Of a stretch of 37,684 nucleotides of DNA, positions 31,468 to 37,684 are shown piece by piece. The notes under the pieces were generated by a model. The model was not told where the DNA came from. It was given only the letters and a program-made list of their open reading frames with translations, and searched no databases. The stretch spans positions 1 through 37,684 of the forward strand of contig JAFGTF010000073.1 of NCBI GenBank assembly GCA_016934265.1. The letters run 5' to 3'. A program made the position numbers and the translations under genes. Each line of letters begins with the position of its first letter. Positions within the stretch are counted from its first letter, which is position 1. Source of the DNA: Spirochaetota bacterium (GTDB lineage: Bacteria; Spirochaetota; B62-G9; DRHN01).

Positions 31468-32337
31468 ATGGGTGAGGGTATGGATTACAAAGCCGAGCTT
31501 GTCGGTGTGTTCGGGTACCCGGTCGCCGAAAATCCCAGTGTGGTGATGCAGGAAGCGGGTTTCAAGGCGCTCGGGTTGAACTGGCGGTATCTCACCGTCG
31601 AGGTATACGAGGACGATCTGGGGGACGCGATGAAGGGGCTTCGAGCCTTCAATATGAAGGGAGTCAATCTCACCATGCCCCACAAGGTCGCGGTGCTGAA
31701 GTATCTCGACGATGTGGCGCCGGATGCCATGATAATGGGTGCGGTGAACACGGTCGTTCGGAAGGAAAAACAGCTTGTCGGCGAGAACACGGACGGCAAG
31801 GGATTTTTAACCGCTCTCACGAAGGACGGAAAGATGGATCCGTCCGGCAGAAAGGTCGTCATATTCGGGGCCGGCGGGGCGGCGAGGGCGATAACGGTGG
31901 AGCTTGCGCTCGCAGGCGCGTCACGGATAACGGTGGTGAACAGGACGGCCGCACGCGGCGAGACCCTCGTATCAATCCTCAACGACAATACCAAAACGGA
32001 TGCTTTTTTCGTGCCGTGGGAGGGCGCCTACGAGATACCGTCGGATACGGATATCGTGGTGAATGCCACCTCGATCGGATTTTTCCCCGATATCAGCGCG
32101 AAACCGGAAATCGATTACGAGACGGTAACGGACAGGATGATCGTGTGCGATGTGATACCGAATCCCCCGCACACCCCGTTTCTGAAAGAGGCGGAGAAAC
32201 GGGGGGCGAAGACCCTCGACGGGCAGGGAATGGTGGTGTATCAGGGGGCGATAGGATTCACTCTCTGGACCGGGCTCGATGCGCCGGTGGAGGTAATGAA
32301 GAAAGCGCTCGAGGACACGTTGAAGGGTTCAGAGTAA
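31468..32337 (+). CDS. AroE-like (shikimate dehydrogenase family) oxidoreductase with altered substrate motif
   Basis: A 289-residue protein. The start at 31468 has GAAGGAG eight bases upstream; the in-frame ATG at 31384 lies inside the sigma-54 promoter and cannot be used. Family landmarks: FGYPVAENPSV at the N-terminus, NLTMPHK with catalytic Lys73, AVNTVV, ENTDGKGF with Asp109, GAGGAARA for nucleotide, and VVNRTAAR, which suggests NADP(H). True AroE has HSxSP at the N-terminal substrate site; here the aligned segment is ENPSV, so the shikimate-binding serines are missing. As the first gene of a sugar-import operon it is more likely a catabolic polyol or hydroxy-acid dehydrogenase than an aromatic-synthesis enzyme. 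Confidence 0.85.
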   Translation: MGEGMDYKAELVGVFGYPVAENPSVVMQEAGFKALGLNWRYLTVEVYEDDLGDAMKGLRAFNMKGVNLTMPHKVAVLKYLDDVAPDAMIMGAVNTVVRKEKQLVGENTDGKGFLTALTKDGKMDPSGRKVVIFGAGGAARAITVELALAGASRITVVNRTAARGETLVSILNDNTKTDAFFVPWEGAYEIPSDTDIVVNATSIGFFPDISAKPEIDYETVTDRMIVCDVIPNPPHTPFLKEAEKRGAKTLDGQGMVVYQGAIGFTLWTGLDAPVEVMKKALEDTLKGSE

Positions 32338-32446
32338 AAGGCGAAATTGCGGGTTTCGACGTGTAAAACCATAAAAAAGGAGGTGATGCGGGGTATACGG
32401 AACGTTTTTTTGTGGTACAATGAAAAATATACGAAAGGAGTACGGC

Positions 32447-33412
32447 ATGAAGAAGAGTGTAGTTTTGGTGTTGGCGGTTATTTTTATTTTTACCGGTGCG
32501 CTTGCGGTATTCGCCGGCAGTGGAAAGAAGGTAGAGAAGATCAAGGTCGGCTTTCTCGTCCTCGATCTTACGAACCCCTACTGGAATACGCAGGCGGAAG
32601 GTGCGAAGGCTAAGGCCGCGGAGTATGAGAACCTTGAGCTTATTATAGTGGACGGGCAGTCGGATCCCGCGAGAGAGATCAATGCGGTCGAGAACTGGAC
32701 GACCCAGGGCGTGGACGGCATCATGCTCTCGGCGATCGACGCCGAGGCGGTCGCTCCTTATCTCAAAAGGGCTCAGGAGAAGGGCATCTGGGTCGTCGGC
32801 GCGATTCACCCCGTTCCGGCGGTTGAGCTCGATGCGAGCCTCACCCTCGACGAGTACAACTTCGGGTATATGGCCGGGACCGAGGCGGGCAAGTGGATTA
32901 ATACAAAGCTCGGCGGAAAGGCCAAGTGCGCGGTCCTGGCATACGACAACCTTGCACACGTTATCGCCAGGGGGGACGGCATCCGGGACGGCATTTTAGA
33001 TCAGGCGCCGAACGCCAAGATAGTGGTTCGACAGGACGCCTACCTGCCCGATATGGGTATGAAGGTCATCGAAGCGGCGCTTCAGGCGCACCCCGACCTG
33101 AAGGTCATCCAGGGCATCAACGACTCCGGCGCGCTCGGTGCGTACGAGGCGGTCAGGGCCGCGGGGAAGGATACCCCCGATTTCTGGGTGGGTGGAAACG
33201 ATGCGACTCACGAGGGGCTCGAGAAGATCAAGGAGGGCGGTATCTACAAGTGCTCCGTCGACATCTCGCCGTACCCGTCAGGACAGATCGAAGTCGAGAT
33301 GATGATGAATCTCATCAACGGCGTGGAGTTCGAGCGGCACCAGAAGGTGCCGATGGTCGCGGTCATGTCCAACAACGTGGACGAATACCTCGCGAGATAT
33401 GAGAAGAAGTAA
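32447..33412 (+). CDS. Ribose-type sugar ABC transporter, substrate-binding protein
   Basis: A 321-residue exported protein (Peripla_BP_4 type). The signal peptide is clear (KKSVVLVLAVIFIFTGALA, then AVFAGSG). The mature protein opens KIKVGFLVLDLTNPYWN, the usual first strand and loop of ribose-type binding proteins, with GVDGIMLSAID and GINDSGALGAYEAV further on. The ATG at 32447 follows AAGGAG; the in-frame start at 32420 has no such site. The ligand is not predictable; it is not recognisably LsrB. It lies about 110 bases after the AroE-like gene. Confidence 0.92.
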   Translation: MKKSVVLVLAVIFIFTGALAVFAGSGKKVEKIKVGFLVLDLTNPYWNTQAEGAKAKAAEYENLELIIVDGQSDPAREINAVENWTTQGVDGIMLSAIDAEAVAPYLKRAQEKGIWVVGAIHPVPAVELDASLTLDEYNFGYMAGTEAGKWINTKLGGKAKCAVLAYDNLAHVIARGDGIRDGILDQAPNAKIVVRQDAYLPDMGMKVIEAALQAHPDLKVIQGINDSGALGAYEAVRAAGKDTPDFWVGGNDATHEGLEKIKEGGIYKCSVDISPYPSGQIEVEMMMNLINGVEFERHQKVPMVAVMSNNVDEYLARYEKK

Positions 33413-33437
33413 CAAGCTGTCAAACAATGAGAGTTAA

Positions 33438-33465
33438 GGTCGGGCCCCTAAACGGGGCTCCGGCC
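33438..33465 (+). other. Stem-loop between binding-protein and ATPase genes
   Basis: GGTCGG-GCCCC pairs with GGGGC-T-CCGGCC (11 pairs, one bulged T, five-base loop TAAAC). No T run follows, so it is probably not a terminator. Such structures after the binding-protein gene often protect the upstream message and raise its level over the ATPase and permease. Confidence 0.6.
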
Positions 33466-33511
33466 TCTCAATTCGGTGGTGTGCTGCAGTAATCCCCCGA
33501 GGAAAGGGAAC

Positions 33512-35002
33512 ATGAAAAAAGACGTTATATTATCCGTGAGAAACCTGATAAAGAATTATCCAGGCGTAACCGCGCTCGACAACGTGAGCATCGATTTCAT
33601 GCGGGGCGAGGTACACGCCCTCGTGGGAGAGAACGGGGCGGGCAAGTCCACCTTCATCAAGGTGCTGACAGGGGCGATACAGGCCGACAGCGGTGAGGTG
33701 GAGCTCGAGGGGGTGGTCCACTCCGGCTTTACGCCGCACGAGGCCCTCTTCGACCTCGGTATGGCGGCCATCTACCAGGAGTTCAATCTCGTGCCCGATC
33801 TCACCGTCGCAGAAAACGTCTTTTTCGGAAAGGAGATCACCCGCGGGCCGTTTATCAACATGAAAAGAATGTCCTCGGAAACCGAAAAGATCGTGAATCG
33901 CCTCGGGATGAAAATCAACCCGCGGACGCTCGTCAAGCATCTGACCGTCGCCTACCAGCAGATCGTGGAGATCGCAAAAGCGGTATCCAAGAACGTCAAG
34001 ATCCTCATCATGGACGAACCCTCCGCCCCGCTCACCACTAATGAGGTCGAGCACATGTTCGAGCTCGTTCGTGCGCTGAAAAAGGAGGGGGTGACCGTGA
34101 TCTACATATCCCACAGGCTTGCCGAGGCGTTCGAGCTTTCGGACCGCATCACCGTGTTCCGGGACGGGAAGCATATCAGGACGATGGAAACGGATAAGAC
34201 GGAACGCCGGGAGCTCATCAGTCTCATGGTGGGAAGGGAGCTGGGGGAGACGTACCCGAAGAAGCGGTACGATTCGGACGAGGTGATCCTTAAGGTGCAC
34301 GAACTCTGCACGGAGGAGCTTTTAAAAAACATCTCGTTCGAGCTTCGTAAAGGAGAGATTCTCGGTTTCGGCGGGCTCGTCGGGGCGGGGAGAACGGAGC
34401 TCGCCCGAGCCCTGTTCGGGGCCGATCCCACCGAATCCGGGGAGGTATTCCTCAGAGGCAGAAAGGTGCACATCAGGAACACGTCGCATGCGATAGGCGT
34501 GGGGATCGGGCTCATCCCCGAGGACAGGAAGCGGCACGGGATCCTCTCCGAGATGAGCGTAAAGGAGAACATTTCGTTCAGCGCCTACAGAAACATCAAT
34601 ACATTCGGGTTCATACGGGGAAAGGAAGAGGAGCGGATCTCGAACGATTTCAAGAAAAAGCTCGATATTAAGACGCCGGACCTTAACAGGAAGGTGAAGA
34701 ATCTTTCCGGGGGCAACCAGCAGAAGGTGGTGCTCTCGAAGTGGCTCGCCACGCAATGCGAAATACTGATCTTCGACGAGCCCACGAGGGGGATCGACGT
34801 AGGGGCGAAACAGGAGATCTACGAGCTGATCAAGGATCTTGCGGAGGAGGGGAAGGGGATCGTGCTTATCTCCTCGGAGCTGCCCGAGCTGCTCGGTATG
34901 TGCGACAGGATCATAGTGATGCGCGAAGGAGAGATTACCGGATCTTTTATGAGGGGTGAGGCTACACAGGACAAGATCCTCGATCTCGCATCAGGAGAAT
35001 AA
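33512..35002 (+). CDS. Ribose-type sugar ABC transporter, double ATPase
   Basis: A 496-residue ATPase with two fused ABC domains, like RbsA/XylG. First domain: Walker A GENGAGKS, YQEFNLVPDLTVAEN, relaxed signature LTVAYQQIVEIAK, Walker B ILIMDEPSAPLT and ISHR. Second domain: degenerate P-loop GLVGAGRTE, good signature LSGGNQQKVVLSKWL and Walker B ILIFDEPTRGID. This pattern of one imperfect site per half is normal for the family. Start ATG at 33512 with GGAAAGGG upstream; the in-frame 33476 start adds a non-family leader. Its first domain is clearly related to the ABC domain of the hybrid kinase in the window. Confidence 0.95.
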   Translation: MKKDVILSVRNLIKNYPGVTALDNVSIDFMRGEVHALVGENGAGKSTFIKVLTGAIQADSGEVELEGVVHSGFTPHEALFDLGMAAIYQEFNLVPDLTVAENVFFGKEITRGPFINMKRMSSETEKIVNRLGMKINPRTLVKHLTVAYQQIVEIAKAVSKNVKILIMDEPSAPLTTNEVEHMFELVRALKKEGVTVIYISHRLAEAFELSDRITVFRDGKHIRTMETDKTERRELISLMVGRELGETYPKKRYDSDEVILKVHELCTEELLKNISFELRKGEILGFGGLVGAGRTELARALFGADPTESGEVFLRGRKVHIRNTSHAIGVGIGLIPEDRKRHGILSEMSVKENISFSAYRNINTFGFIRGKEEERISNDFKKKLDIKTPDLNRKVKNLSGGNQQKVVLSKWLATQCEILIFDEPTRGIDVGAKQEIYELIKDLAEEGKGIVLISSELPELLGMCDRIIVMREGEITGSFMRGEATQDKILDLASGE

Positions 35003-35019
35003 GAAGAGAGGGAGTAGAT

Positions 35020-35970
35020 ATGTTCTTTCAGAGACTTAAGTTCCTACGGCAGTACGGTATCATCGTGGTGCTGATCGTACTCGTCATTTTCTTTTCCATT
35101 ACAACGAGCGCCTTCCTGAAGACGGAGAACCTGTTCAATATAACCCGTCAGGTCGCGATGCTCGGTATCTCGGCGGTCGGCATGTCGTTCGTCATTATCA
35201 CTTCGGGTATAGACCTTTCGGTGGGATCGTTGATATCGCTTTCGAATATCCTGTGCGCGAAGCTCATGGTCGAGGGCGGGGTTAATCCGGTCATGGCGGT
35301 GTTCATCACATTACTCATGGCGTGCCTTGTGGGGCTGGTAAACGGCGCCTTTGTGAACCTCGCGAACATCCCGCCGCTCATTACCACACTCGGCATGATG
35401 ACGACCCTCAGGGGAATTTCATATGTCCTCTGCAACGGGTATCCGATCTGGGGTTTTACCGAGAAGTTCAGGGTGCTCGGACAGGGGTATGTGGGCCCGA
35501 TTCCCATTCCGGTAATAATCATGATACTCATCTTCATACTGGGCTGGATGTTTCTCAACAAAACGGTATACGGCAGATACGTCTACGGCATCGGCGGCAA
35601 CGAGGAGGCGTCGAGGCTGTCCGGCATCAACGTCAAGAACATGAAATATCTCGTATACATACTGTGCAGCTTCCTGACTGGTGTGGCGGGCATGATCATG
35701 CTGTCCCGGATGAATACGGGACAGCCGAAAGTGGGCGGCGGGTTCGAGCTCGAGGTCATCACCGCGGTCGTGCTCGGGGGAGTGAGCATCTTCGGAGGGC
35801 AGGGGAAGCTCATCGGCGTGCTCATCGGCGTGCTCATACTCGGTGTTCTCGGAAACGGCATGATCATTATGAACATATCGGAGTACTGGCAGCAGGTTGT
35901 CAGGGGGCTTGTGCTCCTTGCGGCCGTAGGATTCGATAACCTCTCCTCAAGAAACCTGAAGAACACGTAG
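35020..35970 (+). CDS. Ribose-type sugar ABC transporter, permease
   Basis: A 316-residue membrane protein (RbsC/BPD_transp_2 type) with about nine to ten hydrophobic helices. Landmarks are SGIDLSVGSLISLSN, NIPPLITTLGMMT, GGNEEASRLSGINV, and GGVSIFGGQGKLIGVLIGV. GGGAG precedes the ATG at 35020, and it follows the ATPase by 17 bases. One permease gene is present, so the channel is probably a homodimer, as for ribose. Confidence 0.94.
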   Translation: MFFQRLKFLRQYGIIVVLIVLVIFFSITTSAFLKTENLFNITRQVAMLGISAVGMSFVIITSGIDLSVGSLISLSNILCAKLMVEGGVNPVMAVFITLLMACLVGLVNGAFVNLANIPPLITTLGMMTTLRGISYVLCNGYPIWGFTEKFRVLGQGYVGPIPIPVIIMILIFILGWMFLNKTVYGRYVYGIGGNEEASRLSGINVKNMKYLVYILCSFLTGVAGMIMLSRMNTGQPKVGGGFELEVITAVVLGGVSIFGGQGKLIGVLIGVLILGVLGNGMIIMNISEYWQQVVRGLVLLAAVGFDNLSSRNLKNT

Positions 35971-35998
35971 CCGCATTGCGGGGTCTGTGGGGTGGACA

Positions 35999-37051
35999 AT
36001 GAAAGCAGTTGCAGTCGGGGACCTGTTTATACCGACGGATAAGATGAAGGGGCTCTTCTTCGTCGAGGGTGTGAGAGAGAAAGTCGATATAGTGGAAACG
36101 GTCACTTTTGATAGTAAGAACAGGGACGATATACGGAGGAAGATCAGAAATATAGAGGCAAACGGGCCGGAGGCGGAACCTCCTCCGGCGCACCTTTTCG
36201 AGATGGTACAGGACACCGATATTCTGGCCGTCCACCTCTGCCCGCTGTCGAGAAGCCTTATCGAGCATGCAAAAAGCCTTAAGGTGATCTGTACGGCGCG
36301 CGGAGGGACCGAGAACATCGATATGAAGGCGGTCAACGGGCGGAGGATACCGGTCATCAACACGCCGCATCATAACGCCAACGCAGTCGCGGAGTACGTC
36401 GTCGGGCTGATGATCGCGGAGACGAGAAACATCGCGCGATCCCACCATGCGCTGAAAAAGGGGGAGTGGCGGGAGGCGTACGGTAATTCGGCGCATATCC
36501 CGGAGCTCGCCGGTTCGAAGATCGGTATAGTGGGCTTCGGCCAGACGGGAAGACTCGTGGCGGAAAAACTTAAAAGCTTCGGCGTAGAGACAACGGTATG
36601 CGACCCTTTCGTGGACGAAAAAACGATACGGGAAGCGGGATTCCGCTGTGGGGACCTCGGTACGGTACTTACGGAATCGGATATCGTGAGCATCCATGTG
36701 CGTCTTGCTGAAAACACGCGGGGGATGATCGGTGAGAACGAGCTCCGCGGTATGAAACCCTCCGCCTACCTCATCAATACCGCTCGTGCGGGACTCGTCG
36801 ATCTCGGTGCCCTCGTCCGCGCGCTTACGGAAGGCTGGATACAGGGCGCCGCGGTGGACGTGTTCGAAAAGGAGCCTGCGCCGGCCGATCATCCGCTCTT
36901 TTCGCTCGACAACGTAACGGTGACGAACCATCGGGCCGGAGACACGCTGAATGCGTACTGGAAGGCTCCCCTTCTTTTGGGAGAACAGCTTGCGAAGTTC
37001 ATCGCAGGCGAACGGCCCGCCTTTCTTGCGAATCCGCATTTTTTTCGTTAG
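35999..37051 (+). CDS. D-isomer-specific 2-hydroxyacid dehydrogenase (SerA-like)
   Basis: A 350-residue NAD-dependent dehydrogenase. The nucleotide motif is GIVGFGQTGRLVA, with Asp in CDPFVD after the second strand pointing to NAD(H). Catalytic residues: Arg in NTARAGLVD, Glu in DVFEKEP, His in TNHRAG. Family members act on 3-phosphoglycerate, lactate, glyoxylate, erythronate-phosphate and similar compounds; the lack of an ACT domain and the setting argue against serine synthesis. The ATG at 35999 follows GGGGTGG; the GTG at 35987 is possible but less likely. It is 28 bases after the permease and so part of the sigma-54 operon. Confidence 0.88.
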   Translation: MKAVAVGDLFIPTDKMKGLFFVEGVREKVDIVETVTFDSKNRDDIRRKIRNIEANGPEAEPPPAHLFEMVQDTDILAVHLCPLSRSLIEHAKSLKVICTARGGTENIDMKAVNGRRIPVINTPHHNANAVAEYVVGLMIAETRNIARSHHALKKGEWREAYGNSAHIPELAGSKIGIVGFGQTGRLVAEKLKSFGVETTVCDPFVDEKTIREAGFRCGDLGTVLTESDIVSIHVRLAENTRGMIGENELRGMKPSAYLINTARAGLVDLGALVRALTEGWIQGAAVDVFEKEPAPADHPLFSLDNVTVTNHRAGDTLNAYWKAPLLLGEQLAKFIAGERPAFLANPHFFR

Positions 37052-37576
37052 GGGTACATCGCGTGCCGTATGCTGAGGGTTTTTGGAATATCAAACCTTC
37101 AGCGAGTGGGGATGCCGCACGGTATGGTTTGTCCGGGCACCCTCTATCGGATACGATAATGGCGGCGGTGCTCATGAGGGGTATATCGGTATGTGCCCTG
37201 GGACGATAACCGCTTCAGACGACTTGTACGCGTGCGTAAGCGCCCGGGATCCGGAACGAAAAAGGGCGGGCGTACCGCCTGCAGACGGACTTTCCCCGTA
37301 TCGATTGATGTATCTCACCTACTGGAAGATACGCTGTTCGAACCGGTATCCCGCTTTCACTGCGGTAGTGGCCGGAAGGGGCGCGAAAAAAGGAAGGTCG
37401 ACCCGAGTAACTCGGTCTTTGAGATCGTTTCGGTTTATGCCGGGTACCAGACGGTGTAATCCGCTGCAGAAATCATACGAATCTATTGTTCGGAGGGCTG
37501 GAGGCCGTTTTTTGGTTAACCGCTTTACGAACATTTTTGTTTATCGAGGAAACGCCCGGCATTAAAGGAGAAGACG
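37052..37576. other. 525-base gap before the transketolase gene
   Basis: No convincing gene. A 160-codon frame (37083-37565) and others have no ribosome binding site, poor codon use and no family features. A stem-loop of 11 pairs lies at its left end: GCTGAGGGTTT (37072-37082) with AAACCTTCAGC (37093-37103), one G-U pair, no T run. A ribosome binding site, AAAGGAG (37564-37570), begins the next gene. The gap is unusual inside what looks like one operon and may hold a processing site, small RNA or a second promoter. Confidence 0.4.
37072..37103 (+). other. Stem-loop after the hydroxyacid dehydrogenase gene
   Basis: Eleven-pair stem with one G-U pair and a ten-base loop. It begins 21 bases after the stop codon and has no following T run on either strand. 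It may protect the message end or be an attenuation point. Confidence 0.5.
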
Positions 37577-37684
37577 ATGAGCGGGATTGTGGCGAGAGAA
37601 GATCTAGAGCGGACCGCGTGGACGATACGGAGGAAGCTCATCGAGATGTTTTCATACGGGAAGGCGCACCATTTCGGGGGGTCG
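37577..37684 (+). CDS. Transketolase N-terminal subunit, 5' fragment
   Basis: The first 36 codons, open at the right edge. After MSGIVAREDLERTAWTIRRK comes LIEMFSYGKAHHFGGS, which matches the transketolase N-terminal pattern of a short helix followed by GHPGGSLS, with one His kept. Transketolase in split form has separate N- and C-half genes; the C-half would lie to the right. AAAGGAG precedes the ATG at an ideal distance. In sugar loci, such dedicated transketolases act on pathway-specific ketose phosphates (for example apulose-4-phosphate). Confidence 0.6.
   Translation, partial: MSGIVAREDLERTAWTIRRKLIEMFSYGKAHHFGGS

Noticed and set aside
32447..33412. Binding protein as LsrB (AI-2 receptor)
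   Set aside because: The sequence follows the ribose/xylitol-type pattern and does not show the LsrB opening or its characteristic middle segments as I know them. The idea of AI-2 uptake rests only on the LsrK-like kinase.
35900..37039. A 379-codon open frame on the reverse strand over the hydroxyacid dehydrogenase
   Set aside because: The forward frame has full dehydrogenase motifs; the reverse frame is rich in Arg, His and Pro, as expected from a shadow.

Overview
The window is bacterial chromosome from a GC-rich, apparently anaerobic or fermentative organism with a cell envelope of two membranes. The gene style (Rnf complex in the order CDGEAB with a multi-cluster RnfB, a single-RCK TrkA beside TrkH, ribose-type ABC importers with FGGY kinases, PrfA-free sigma-54 control of sugar uptake) looks like a free-living spirochaete. 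This is inference from protein resemblance; no rRNA or other marker is present. I see no tRNA, rRNA, CRISPR array, insertion sequence or prophage.

Left part (1-12100), housekeeping: the 3' end of a MEMO-family gene; a stand-alone Prp protease gene read the other way; a 75-residue protein; then a sigma-70 promoter and the rnfCDGEAB operon followed by an RseC-like and a GspN/AsmA-like membrane protein. The Rnf complex links ferredoxin:NAD+ electron transfer to ion pumping. proB-proA (proline synthesis), an FtsB/DivIC-like gene, a ribbon-helix-helix regulator with a palindrome over its own promoter, and a radical SAM/SPASM protein with a clear terminator follow.

Middle part (12200-25140): a signal-peptide protein that is probably an outer-membrane barrel; a long probable operon pfkA - M24 peptidase - trkH - trkA - membrane PAS protein - LamG/FN3 secreted protein - DUF4432 epimerase-like protein; then reverse-strand genes for an OsmC protein, a LOG-family protein and a Mop/TOBE molybdate-binding protein; then a forward xylulokinase-type FGGY kinase with its own promoter and terminator.

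Right part (25300-37684), the most interesting: a sugar/polyol utilisation locus with its own signalling pair. Reverse strand: an NtrC-type sigma-54 activator, overlapping by ATGA with a soluble histidine kinase whose N-terminus is a ribose-type ABC ATPase domain (ABC-PAS-HisKA-HATPase), then an LsrK-like FGGY kinase and an SDR dehydrogenase from a separate sigma-70 promoter. Divergent forward strand: a perfect sigma-54 promoter (TGGCACG-N4-TTGCA), an AroE-like dehydrogenase that lacks the shikimate-binding serines, a ribose-type ABC importer (binding protein, double ATPase, permease), a 2-hydroxyacid dehydrogenase and the start of a transketolase N-half gene cut by the window end. A palindrome between the divergent genes overlaps the -35 box of the regulator promoter and lies about 110 bp upstream of the sigma-54 promoter. 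My reading is that substrate passing through, or bound at, the importer is sensed on the cytosolic side by the ABC-like domain of the kinase, which phosphorylates the activator and switches on import and catabolism. The substrate is unknown; a polyol, a branched pentose or a similar compound that ends up as a ketose phosphate for transketolase is a reasonable guess.
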